A stretch of DNA of 64,000 nucleotides. It comes from Paenibacillus donghaensis. GTDB lineage: Bacteria > Bacillota > Bacilli > Paenibacillales > Paenibacillaceae. This document shows positions 58,353 to 64,000 of the stretch, one piece after another. Each line of letters begins with the position of its first letter. Within the stretch, counting starts at the first letter, position 1. The position numbers and the translations under genes were made by a program. The DNA lies in contig NZ_CP021780.1 of NCBI RefSeq assembly GCF_002192415.1, positions 3,720,001 through 3,784,000 on the forward strand, given 5' to 3'. Below the pieces are notes generated by a model. That model was not told the DNA's origin, ran no database searches, and was given only the letters and a program-made list of their open reading frames with translations.

Positions 58353-58613
58353 TTACCCCTCCACGCTTGCCTGAAGCTTGACGATGCGGACCACACAAGC
58401 ACGGCAGATCGGTTTACCAGAGAGGTATTCAATGTCTTCCAGGCTTCCACAAAGCGTGCAGCCGGGATTATATTTCTTCAATACAATTTGATCACCATTA
58501 ACGAAGATTTCAAGTCCATCGCCTTCAGCAATATTCATAGTACGACGCAGCTCTTTGGGGATAACGACACGGCCCAACCCATCCAATTGACGAACAATTC
58601 CAGTAGCTTTCAT
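58353..58613 (-). CDS. AbrB-family transition-state regulator
   Basis: An 86-residue protein. The N-terminal swapped-hairpin DNA-binding domain (MKATGIVRQLDGLGRVVIPK, ELRRTMNIAEGDGLEIFVNG) is AbrB/SpoVT-like. The C-terminal half carries CTLCGS and CRAC, a zinc-ribbon form seen in phage AbrB proteins. ATG 58613 is preferred (GGAG 8 nt upstream). May regulate early phage genes or host transition-state genes. Confidence 0.9.
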   Translation of the reverse strand: MKATGIVRQLDGLGRVVIPKELRRTMNIAEGDGLEIFVNGDQIVLKKYNPGCTLCGSLEDIEYLSGKPICRACVVRIVKLQASVEG

Positions 58614-58628
58614 CTTCATCTCTCCCCC

Positions 58629-59327
58629 TCAGTTATCAAACCAAAATACGATTCGCACATTTTCCGGATTACCTTCAACCAATTTATTCAATTCAGGAAG
58701 CGACCAGCTGCAGAAGCTTCCTAACGCTTCACGGAGCGATTTTTCCCAGCGGACCAGCGTATAATAGGAAGAAGAGTCACCAAAGGGGAAATCATCTTCA
58801 ATTTGTTTCTTCATTTTATGATTGGTTACATGTCGCACACCGCCACCGCCGACACTACCGCACCAACCGGAAGGGGAACCTTTTTCCTGAAACTCCTTGA
58901 ATTGATGCACATTCACAAACCCTTCACGGGCAATGGTTTGATCCCATTTATAGGCATTCAGCTCCGCTGCCGTTAGATAGGAATGACTATGTCCATCTCC
59001 TCCCCAACCTTCAGCTGAATCCTTGACCTCAGCCGAAATGTCTTCTGGCAACCCTTTCGGCTCAGAAATAGGTGTTATCTCATGATTGGCACGGACCCCA
59101 GCCAACGCTTCAAATAGGAGGTAGTGGCGACCGTCCCAAATGTAACCCTGAGTTCCTTGGCGCAATTCCTCGATACGTTTCTCCCAATAATCCGCTGATT
59201 CTCCGCGTGCCTTAATGTTTTCGATAAACTCTTCTGCTTCTTTAATTTCCGGCTCATTCACACCTTTGACAGCCAGCCACTTACCATTTATCTTTTTCTC
59301 AACAAACAAATGAATATCGCAGCCCAT
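58629..59327 (-). CDS. Conserved phage protein (MGCDIHLFVE type)
   Basis: A 232-residue soluble protein: MGCDIHLFVEKKINGKWLAV, GRHYLLFEALAGVRANHEIT, GWGGDGHSHSYLTAAELNAY and WCGSVGGGGVRHVTNHKMKK. The MGCDIH opening and GDGHSHSYLT motif recur in many phage proteins of unknown function. AGAAGGAG precedes ATG 59327. The high D/H content could bind metal, but that is inference. Confidence 0.75.
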   Translation of the reverse strand: MGCDIHLFVEKKINGKWLAVKGVNEPEIKEAEEFIENIKARGESADYWEKRIEELRQGTQGYIWDGRHYLLFEALAGVRANHEITPISEPKGLPEDISAEVKDSAEGWGGDGHSHSYLTAAELNAYKWDQTIAREGFVNVHQFKEFQEKGSPSGWCGSVGGGGVRHVTNHKMKKQIEDDFPFGDSSSYYTLVRWEKSLREALGSFCSWSLPELNKLVEGNPENVRIVFWFDN

Positions 59328-59415
59328 ACTTGATTCTCCTTCTGGCCAGTGGTACACTGACCTCAACTATTATTTTTAATGCGATGACCTGACGGGCCTA
59401 AACCGTCGGGTCATT

Positions 59416-59598
59416 TTAATGCTTAGCTGGTTCTGGAACAGAAACTTCATCAGCTCCAACCCAGTCACATAGACAATTCGTGTCACAGAGCAATTCCCGT
59501 CCATACCGGATAACAATCTGTCCGAATTTGATTTCCGCACCGCATTGGCTGCAGTAATCGACCACTTCACTGAACGGTTTTGTCATGGATTCGCTCAT
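59416..59598 (-). CDS. 60-residue zinc-binding phage protein
   Basis: MSESMTKPFSEVVDYCSQCG, then GRELLCDTNCLCDWVG: two Cys pairs in a treble-clef-like layout. GGTGAGGGGAG lies before the ATG. Function unknown. Confidence 0.62.
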   Translation of the reverse strand: MSESMTKPFSEVVDYCSQCGAEIKFGQIVIRYGRELLCDTNCLCDWVGADEVSVPEPAKH

Positions 59599-59607
59599 TC
59601 TCTCCCC

Positions 59608-60144
59608 TCACCTCCCTTCAAGTCCAACAGCCGCCTCAGCCATTGCCGACTGACTCTGGCGACGGAACACTCCGCAGATCGCCCTACCGATTGCCGTGGC
59701 CATATCATCCACTAGAGCAAGACGGGTATTCTGCAAGACGAAATATTCCATGAAGCCGCCAACGTTGACGATTCCTTTGATATGGGCGTCTCCAGCTTCA
59801 GACAGCTCCTTACCGACTCCCGCACCAGGTTGTAACGGTCCTTCGCCGATATCAATTCTACCTACACTAGTTGATCTGCCGAGACAGGAGTCGATGGCAA
59901 GAACAAATTTCCCTTGCAGTGAATCAAGATGTTCCTGCAGGTTCTGCGCGTGGCATGGATCTTGCAGCGTACCGAACACACGGGGGATGCCCCGGCGTTT
60001 TAAGTATCTTCCGACCAACGGCCCTAGCGAGTCACCCGTCGAACGATCCGTGCCGATGCACAGGAAAGCTACATTCGATAAATCTACCGGCAGCAATCCG
60101 TCCAGCTTCCGGCTCAAGGCATCAATCTCTTTCCGAGTCTTCAC
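59608..60144 (-). CDS. YyaC-like sporulation protein (DUF1256), prophage-encoded
   Basis: A 177-residue protein. NVAFLCIGTDRSTGDSLGPL, VGRYLKRRGIPRVFGTLQDP, HAQNLQEHLDSLQGKFVLAI, DSCLGRSTSVGRIDIGEGPL and GIVNVGGFMEYFVLQNTRLA follow the YyaC family closely, with GTDRSTGDSLGP as its signature. The host form is linked to sporulation and resembles the germination protease fold; the catalytic role is not proven. GTG start, 4-nt overlap with the upstream stop (GTGA). Unusual in a phage early operon. Confidence 0.88.
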   Translation of the reverse strand: MKTRKEIDALSRKLDGLLPVDLSNVAFLCIGTDRSTGDSLGPLVGRYLKRRGIPRVFGTLQDPCHAQNLQEHLDSLQGKFVLAIDSCLGRSTSVGRIDIGEGPLQPGAGVGKELSEAGDAHIKGIVNVGGFMEYFVLQNTRLALVDDMATAIGRAICGVFRRQSQSAMAEAAVGLEGR

Positions 60145-60305
60145 TGGCCTGCCTCCATTTCTGCAATCTCCCGATCGAGCCACCAGATAGCAGCCTCTGG
60201 CTCGTCAACGATCAATCGTCCATTTAGTAGCTGCCAGCGTCTCCGGCGAAGCTCCAGCCGGCGCCAAATCTGATCAGCCAGGTCGGCCCGAATGTTAATG
60301 TTCAT
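60141..60305 (-). CDS. 54-residue phage protein
   Basis: MNINIRADLADQIWRRLELR followed by RRRRWQLLNGRLIVDEPEAA: basic and helical. ATG 60305 overlaps the upstream stop (ATGA), and AAGGGG is upstream. Function unknown. Confidence 0.6.
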   Translation of the reverse strand: MNINIRADLADQIWRRLELRRRRWQLLNGRLIVDEPEAAIWWLDREIAEMEAGQ

Positions 60306-60574
60306 TGGGTAGCCCCTTTCTTCAAGCGGGCTTCTAATCTCATTACAACGAACTTCCATATAAGAGCTTCGATATCGGATTCAAACCCCTCTTCCTTTTG
60401 AGTCGCTCCTGCCTGTACCAGCTCAAGTGCCATTTGATCCGATTCGCAAAGAGTGCGAACGATTGACAGCCTCACCCGAATCAGGCGTAGAAACTCTTTT
60501 TTAAGTAGCCGAGAATCATCAGCATCCAAGCGCGATATCGGATGGGTTAGTTTCTTCTTAACAGGGGCTTTCAT
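60302..60574 (-). CDS. 90-residue helical phage protein
   Basis: MKAPVKKKLTHPISRLDADD, then LLKKEFLRLIRVRLSIVRTL and FESDIEALIWKFVVMRLEAR. Basic, all-helical. Coupled by 4-nt overlaps to both neighbours. Function unknown. Confidence 0.65.
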   Translation of the reverse strand: MKAPVKKKLTHPISRLDADDSRLLKKEFLRLIRVRLSIVRTLCESDQMALELVQAGATQKEEGFESDIEALIWKFVVMRLEARLKKGATQ

Positions 60575-60771
60575 GGGTTAGCTCCTTTCGGCTGAGACAC
60601 TAGACTTTCTTCGTATTCCAAGAGCCATTCCCGTTTAATCTTCCAAATATTCCCTTGTTTATATGCCTTGAGCTCCCCCTGCTTAATCCGATTGATCACG
60701 GTATACTTGCTAACACTCAGGTAGGCCGCAGCGTCGAGCACGTCAATGGTGGGCCTTAATTGTTCGGTCAT
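60571..60771 (-). CDS. HTH_17 (MerR-like) DNA-binding protein, candidate excisionase
   Basis: A 66-residue protein: TIDVLDAAAYLSVSKYTVIN, RIKQGELKAYKQGNIWKIKR, which is the excisionase-family HTH. It follows the Cro-like gene with a 4-nt overlap, so it would be made early after induction, as needed for excision with the integrase. Confidence 0.85.
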   Translation of the reverse strand: MTEQLRPTIDVLDAAAYLSVSKYTVINRIKQGELKAYKQGNIWKIKREWLLEYEESLVSQPKGANP

Positions 60772-60989
60772 TTTTGCACCGCCGTCCCATCAAATTTCTT
60801 ATCCTCCTGCAAGAAGTAATCAACGGTCACGCCAAAATAGTCAGCCAAGATTTTCAGTTTGTCTGCTTTGGGTTTGTAATTACCTTGCTTCCAATTGGTC
60901 AGCGTTGCAGTAGAAATGCCTGTTTCTTTAGAAATCTGATAAGGAGTTTTTCCAGACTGTTCTAAAAGACTGAGAAATTTCTCGTACAC
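60768..60989 (-). CDS. Cro-like HTH repressor
   Basis: A 73-residue HTH protein: MYEKFLSLLEQSGKTPYQIS, KETGISTATLTNWKQGNYKP, KILADYFGVTVDYFLQ. It is clearly related to the CI-like protein encoded divergently (both have KETGI-T/S-TAT-T-WKQG). GTG start with GGAAGGGAG upstream. First gene of the leftward early operon; expected to compete with CI at the operators between them. Confidence 0.9.
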   Translation of the reverse strand: MYEKFLSLLEQSGKTPYQISKETGISTATLTNWKQGNYKPKADKLKILADYFGVTVDYFLQEDKKFDGTAVQK

Positions 60990-61024
60990 AAGTTCTATCT
61001 CCCTTCCAATAAAAGTATTGACTA

Positions 61025-61179
61025 TTAGCTAAGTTTTCTTATATAATCATAGTGCCAACTAAGTTAAATAAGAAATCTAAGCTACCAATTACTTTTTAGC
61101 TCAGTTATCTAAGCTATGTCTGTATATTAGCATAGTTTTCTGAGTCAGTCAACAAGGGATAGCTAGTTTTCCTGACTTA
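61025..61179. promoter_or_regulatory. CI/Cro operator region, about five related sites
   Basis: Sites built on TTAGCTNAG-TTTT-CTNAGNTAA: 61025-61046 (TTAGCTAAG-TTTT-CTTATATAA), about 61066-61084 on the minus strand (TAGCTTAG-ATTT-CTTATTTA), 61096-61116 (TTAGCTCAG-TTAT-CTAAGCTA, the most symmetric), 61127-61147 (TTAGCATAG-TTTT-CTGAGTCA), 61159-61179 (ATAGCTAG-TTTT-CCTGACTTA). A leftward promoter TTGACT (61152-61147), 17 nt, TAATAT (61129-61124) overlaps the fourth site; a second may lie nearer the Cro-like gene. Confidence 0.75.
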
Positions 61180-61211
61180 TTTTTTGAGAAAAAAAACTCT
61201 GGAGGAAAGCT

Positions 61212-61646
61212 ATGTACGAAATATTCGAGGATCTTTTAAAAAAACATAAGGTTACAGCGTATCGGGTAGCAAAAGAAACGGGCATTACTACGGCGACCTT
61301 CACCAGCTGGAAACAAGGAAAATACAATCCTAAACGTGAAAAACTCCAAAAGATAGCTGACTACTTTGGAGTGACTGTTGATTATTTAATGGGTGTTTCC
61401 GAGAAAAGTGAGGATTTAGTTGAAGCTAAGCCCTATTATGCTCTCACCAAAAAAGATGAGCGTGACGTCGCAGAAGAACTAGAACGGATGATGAATGATC
61501 TCAACAGTAACGCAGCTCTGGCATTCATGGGCGAGCCTATGGATGAAGAAGATCGGGAACTGTTAAGAATATCACTTGAAAATACCCTAAGGATGTCTAG
61601 GGAAATGGCGAAGAAAAAATTCACTCCAAAAAAATTCAGAAATTAA
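61212..61646 (+). CDS. CI-like phage repressor
   Basis: A 144-residue protein. The N-terminal HTH (1-65) reads MYEIFEDLLKKHKVTAYRVA, KETGITTATFTSWKQGKYNP, KIADYFGVTVDYLMGVSEKS. The C-terminal half is helical and short, without the S24 peptidase of lambda CI, so inactivation by the next gene's protease is more likely than self-cleavage. GGAGG lies 7 nt before the ATG. Confidence 0.92.
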   Translation: MYEIFEDLLKKHKVTAYRVAKETGITTATFTSWKQGKYNPKREKLQKIADYFGVTVDYLMGVSEKSEDLVEAKPYYALTKKDERDVAEELERMMNDLNSNAALAFMGEPMDEEDRELLRISLENTLRMSREMAKKKFTPKKFRN

Positions 61647-61663
61647 CTTCCGGGGGTCGACTC

Positions 61664-62074
61664 ATGGGGAAACATATAACCATAGAACTCTTCCAAACCC
61701 ATGGAACCAATTGCCCAATAAGAATTGCAACCGAGAGAGAAATAACGGTTCTGTATGAGGATTTAGGAAAAAATACTTGGGGGTATTACACTTGTATTCG
61801 GCGGATGCCAGTCATTCACATTAATTCTCGTCTGCAAGGATTCCTCCGTCCCTTTGCGGTGGCGCATGAGTTAGGCCACCACTTTCTACATCCTGGTGTC
61901 AACACACCATTTCTGCGAAGAAATACACTGTTTTCAATAGACAAGATCGAACGGGAAGCGAATCATTTTGCTCTACATTTATTGATCGGAGATCTTCAGT
62001 CAGAATTAGGCGAAACAAGTCATCAATTTTTGCTACGCTGCGGGATTCCTGAGCAATTTCATGAGTTTTACTAA
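61664..62074 (+). CDS. ImmA/IrrE family metalloprotease
   Basis: A 136-residue zinc protease with HELGHH (H68, E69, H72) and a downstream KIEREANHFALHLL helix supplying the third ligand. In ICEBs1 and related phages this family cleaves the HTH repressor to induce excision; adjacency to the CI-like gene (17 nt) supports the same role. GGGGG site before the ATG. Confidence 0.92.
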   Translation: MGKHITIELFQTHGTNCPIRIATEREITVLYEDLGKNTWGYYTCIRRMPVIHINSRLQGFLRPFAVAHELGHHFLHPGVNTPFLRRNTLFSIDKIEREANHFALHLLIGDLQSELGETSHQFLLRCGIPEQFHEFY

Positions 62075-62120
62075 TCCTTACGCTTTCCAGTCGAAAGGCT
62101 GTTTAAATATGTCTAAAAAC

Positions 62121-62134
62121 AGAACACATGTTTC
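62121..62134 (+). promoter_or_regulatory. Candidate LexA box before the integrase gene
   Basis: AGAACACATGTTTC matches the Bacillus LexA consensus CGAACRNRYGTTYC at 13 of 14 positions. It lies 18 nt before the integrase start, overlapping the region just upstream of its ribosome site. If bound, it would block integrase transcription until SOS. Confidence 0.5.
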
Positions 62135-62152
62135 GTGAAAGGAGAAAAAAGG

Positions 62153-63367
62153 ATGCCAAAAAAGAAAACAGAAAAGGAGCTGCCGACAAATATCCGCGCG
62201 AGAGATGGTAAGTTTTCCTATCGGTATCGTATCCCTGTGACAAAGATTGTTGATGGCGTAGAGGTTAAAAGCAGCAAAGAGATGGAGTCTCCCCGTTTCG
62301 ATACACTTGGCGAGGCCGAAGATTTCGGTATTCTTATTAAAGCCCAGAAGATAAAAAAAGAACTATTCTACTCCGAAAAGATAACCGTCAGCATTTGGGG
62401 GAAAATCTGGCTTAAAGACTATGAACTTGAGCAGGGAGTCGGAGAGGAAACCGTAAGGCTTCGCGATTATGGGCTAAGAAAATTAAATGAAGTATTCGGT
62501 GCGTTCCAAATGCGCGATGTAACTCAAAATACGTTTCAACAATTTCTGAATAAATTAAAAGCAGAAGGATTCGCCAGATCCAGTATAGCCCTAATTAAGT
62601 CTTCGGCAAGGATGATGTTTGCTCATGCAATAGTCAAAGGTATATTAACTGTAAATCCCACAGATGGTACTTTTATACCCAAAGACAAAAGACAAGCACG
62701 AAAAACCGGCGAAAAAAGAGCTATCCTTCCGAAATACCTTGAGAAAGAAGAACTAAAAACCTTCCTTCAGTTATCACGATTCATGATGCACGTAAACTAT
62801 TGGGCGCTTTTCATCGTTCTAGCCTATACAGGTTTACGTATTAGAGAAGCGGCGGGACTCCAATGGGAAGACATCGACCAACAACGAAGAACTATAGACA
62901 TAAACAAACAAGTTAAGGGAACGAGTGTCCGAAAATACCACTTTTCTCCAACGAAAAATGTCCAAAGTGAACGCGTAATAAGTTACGGAGAGACCGTTCA
63001 AAAAGCATTAAGCCAACTACAAGCTTGGCAGCAAAATGAACGTTTGTCAGCAAAAGGCATTAATCCAAAAGATAACTTTGTCTTCTGGAGCGAATACCCC
63101 GGATACCCTATTTCCGTCAACAGTATTGCTCGGATGATGCAAAGAGTACTAGAAGCTGGAAATCTTCCACTTAACCTTACAGCTCACAGTTTCAGACATA
63201 CTCATGTTTCACTCCTTGCTTCTAATTCGAAAGTAAGTCTTCCAGAAATACAAGCTCGGATTGGACACAAAAGCAATTCTAAAGTAACTGAACTTATTTA
63301 TTTACACGTGACTAAGCATAGACAAATGCAGATGGCTGATGATTTTGAATGGGCAATAAACAATTAA
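62153..63367 (+). CDS. int: Tyrosine-family integrase
   Basis: A 404-residue site-specific recombinase. The N-terminal arm-binding domain (KFSYRYRIPVTKIVDGVEVK) is followed by a SAM-like core-binding domain (about 75-165) and the catalytic domain with R229 (TGLRI), H345-x-x-R348 (AHSFRHT), H372 and the nucleophile Y383 (LIYLHVT). It is last in the CI/ImmA/int cluster and ends 8 nt before the right arm repeats. ATG 62153 has AAAGGAG at good spacing; ATG 62135 does not. Confidence 0.96.
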   Translation: MPKKKTEKELPTNIRARDGKFSYRYRIPVTKIVDGVEVKSSKEMESPRFDTLGEAEDFGILIKAQKIKKELFYSEKITVSIWGKIWLKDYELEQGVGEETVRLRDYGLRKLNEVFGAFQMRDVTQNTFQQFLNKLKAEGFARSSIALIKSSARMMFAHAIVKGILTVNPTDGTFIPKDKRQARKTGEKRAILPKYLEKEELKTFLQLSRFMMHVNYWALFIVLAYTGLRIREAAGLQWEDIDQQRRTIDINKQVKGTSVRKYHFSPTKNVQSERVISYGETVQKALSQLQAWQQNERLSAKGINPKDNFVFWSEYPGYPISVNSIARMMQRVLEAGNLPLNLTAHSFRHTHVSLLASNSKVSLPEIQARIGHKSNSKVTELIYLHVTKHRQMQMADDFEWAINN

Positions 63368-63374
63368 ATGAATC

Positions 63375-63396
63375 AAGTGCGGGTAAAGTGCGGGTA
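63375..63396 (+). repeat. Candidate integrase arm-type sites, right arm
   Basis: AAGTGCGGGTA occurs twice in tandem (63375-63385 and 63386-63396), 8 nt after the integrase stop and 52 nt before attR. It shares GGGTAAAGTGCGGGTA with 22482-22497 on the left arm. Confidence 0.65.
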
Positions 63397-63430
63397 GCAC
63401 ATTCGAAAAACCTTTGAATATCACAGGTTA

Positions 63431-63460
63431 TTGACTCCTGTTCATTATAATAAGTATAAT
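63431..63460 (+). promoter_or_regulatory. Promoter of the HesB-like gene, phage-supplied -35 with host -10
   Basis: TTGACT (63431-63436), an 18-nt spacer and TATAAT (63455-63460). The -10 lies inside attR while the -35 lies in phage DNA. On the left, TTGATG (22335-22340) plus 17 nt and TATAAT (22358-22363) is the matching original host promoter half. This suggests the phage integrates into the HesB-like promoter and rebuilds it. Confidence 0.7.
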
Positions 63461-63464
63461 CAAC
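63449..63464. repeat. attR core
   Basis: AATAAGTATAATCAAC is identical to 22352-22367. It contains the -10 TATAAT of the HesB-like gene promoter. Host sequence resumes immediately after it. Confidence 0.8.
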
Positions 63465-63555
63465 TTCAGAGCCATACACATTTAATTTGAAGTAATTATA
63501 AGACGGTTGCCACAAATTATAATGGCTTCACTACTATTAAGGAGCGTGAACGGCG

Positions 63556-63930
63556 ATGATGATTCAAGTTACACCACTCGCAGAAAGGAAATTGCAGCAT
63601 TTACTTGGAGAGAAGCCGGGAATATTCAAGCTCTTTTATGATACAGAAGGCTGCGGCTGCGATGGAATAAATGTGCTGCTGATTGTAAATGAAGCCGAGA
63701 GCTATGATCTGCCGTTAGAAGCAGGCAAGCTTCCCTTCATTATTAGCAGTCAGCAGGAAATCTTTTATGAAGAGAAGCTGCGGCTGGATGCGGATGAACA
63801 TTTACCCTCCTTTAAGCTTGCCAGTGATTCGCAAATTTACGGGAACAATATACAGCTGAGAGATTTGCGTGGAGCCGATTCACTGAAGCCAGGCAGCGGA
63901 ATGGCATATTGTGCTACTTCCAAGCTGTGA
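63556..63930 (+). CDS. HesB-like iron-sulfur-biosynthesis-family protein
   Basis: A 124-residue cytosolic protein: TPLAERKLQHLLGEKPGIFK, LFYDTEGCGCDGINVLLIVN, DEHLPSFKLASDSQIYGNNI, then a late MAYCATSKL. It has the fold pattern of A-type (HesB/IscA/YqkB) proteins, but only a C-G-C pair and a late Cys instead of the usual C...CGC set. AAGGAG lies 11 nt upstream. Iron-sulfur binding is possible but not certain. First host gene right of the prophage. Confidence 0.8.
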   Translation: MMIQVTPLAERKLQHLLGEKPGIFKLFYDTEGCGCDGINVLLIVNEAESYDLPLEAGKLPFIISSQQEIFYEEKLRLDADEHLPSFKLASDSQIYGNNIQLRDLRGADSLKPGSGMAYCATSKL

Positions 63931-63952
63931 TCAAGAGGAGGAACGAACAGGT

Positions 63953-64000
63953 ATGAGTCAAGTATCCGAAATCATGAAATTCAACCAGAACTTTGTAGAG
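63953..64000 (+). CDS. Probable beta-carbonic anhydrase, N-terminal fragment
   Basis: Only 16 codons are present (MSQVSEIMKFNQNFVE). The pattern SEI(L/M)xFNxxFVE is the usual start of beta-class carbonic anhydrases of bacilli. GAGGAGG lies about 12 nt before the ATG. The short length makes the call weak. Confidence 0.4.
   Translation, partial: MSQVSEIMKFNQNFVE

Larger units (their letters stand above)
22352..63464. mobile_element. Complete-looking siphophage prophage, about 41.1 kb
   Basis: Bounded by a 16-bp direct repeat. It contains a tyrosine integrase, CI-like and Cro-like repressors, ImmA/IrrE protease, replication and recombination genes, terminase, portal, capsid, tail, tape measure, tail fibre, holin and amidase genes in normal siphophage order. 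No morphogenesis gene is visibly broken, so it may be inducible; this is inference. Confidence 0.95.

Noticed and set aside
59376..59570. 64-codon leftward frame
   Set aside because: Overlaps the zinc-binding 60-residue gene in another frame; the latter has the ribosome site and the cysteine pairs.
22352..63464. CRISPR array or restriction-modification/toxin-antitoxin defence system in the prophage
   Set aside because: No array of regularly spaced repeats and no methylase, nuclease or toxin-antitoxin pair of a known family was seen; the defence-related genes found are anti-defence candidates.

Overview
The window looks like a spore-forming Firmicute of the Paenibacillus type. The main evidence is the gene order ylxM-ffh-rpsP-khpA-rimM-trmD ... 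rplS-lepB-rbgA-rnhB-ylqG-ylqH-yraN, strong AGGAGG-type ribosome sites, frequent GTG/TTG starts and proteins with copper-amine-oxidase-like stalk domains. The genus is an inference from gene order and style, not from a search.

1-22.3 kb is host chromosome, read mostly leftward. It holds the translation/secretion cluster in two blocks. Block one (3.7-6.9 kb: rplS, lepB, rbgA, rnhB) is followed by ylqG, ylqH and yraN. Block two (15.9-19.9 kb) is ylxM-ffh-rpsP-khpA-rimM-trmD. About 9 kb of accessory DNA separates trmD from rplS, which are neighbours in Bacillus: two lipoproteins, a P-loop protein, tRNA-Pro(TGG), a CPBP protease/histidine kinase/response regulator operon, small membrane proteins, and a decayed 0.9-kb stretch. 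A hemolysin III-like membrane protein and an M32 carboxypeptidase close the host part. ylqH carries a one-base deletion in a C-run that destroys its C-terminus.

22.35-63.46 kb is a complete-looking siphophage prophage of about 41.1 kb, bounded by a 16-bp direct repeat that contains a perfect TATAAT -10 box. Integration therefore splits and rebuilds the promoter of the host HesB-like gene. From the left end: a small divergent HTH switch with three TGACAC operators and tiny rightward genes; then, all leftward, lysis genes, tail fibres, a cargo region, tail tip, tape measure, tail and head genes, portal and terminase (23.9-45 kb); an anti-defence pair resembling Acb2/Tad1 and Tad2; a phage tRNA-Pro; a late-regulator gene whose end overlaps three 12-bp-spaced repeats; and replication/recombination genes (RusA, primase-helicase, SF2 helicase, DUF669, RecA-like and SbcC-like ATPases, Toprim protein). 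A YyaC-like sporulation gene follows, then the early operon with an AbrB-type regulator, a Cro-like repressor and an HTH excisionase candidate. Rightward from 61.2 kb are the CI-like repressor, an ImmA/IrrE protease and the tyrosine integrase. Host DNA resumes with a HesB-like protein and the start of a probable carbonic anhydrase.

The most notable element is the overlapping pair of putative cyclic-nucleotide sponges (44974-45389). It lies just after a tRNA and an intrinsic terminator with no room for its own promoter, so its expression probably depends on late-phase read-through or antitermination.
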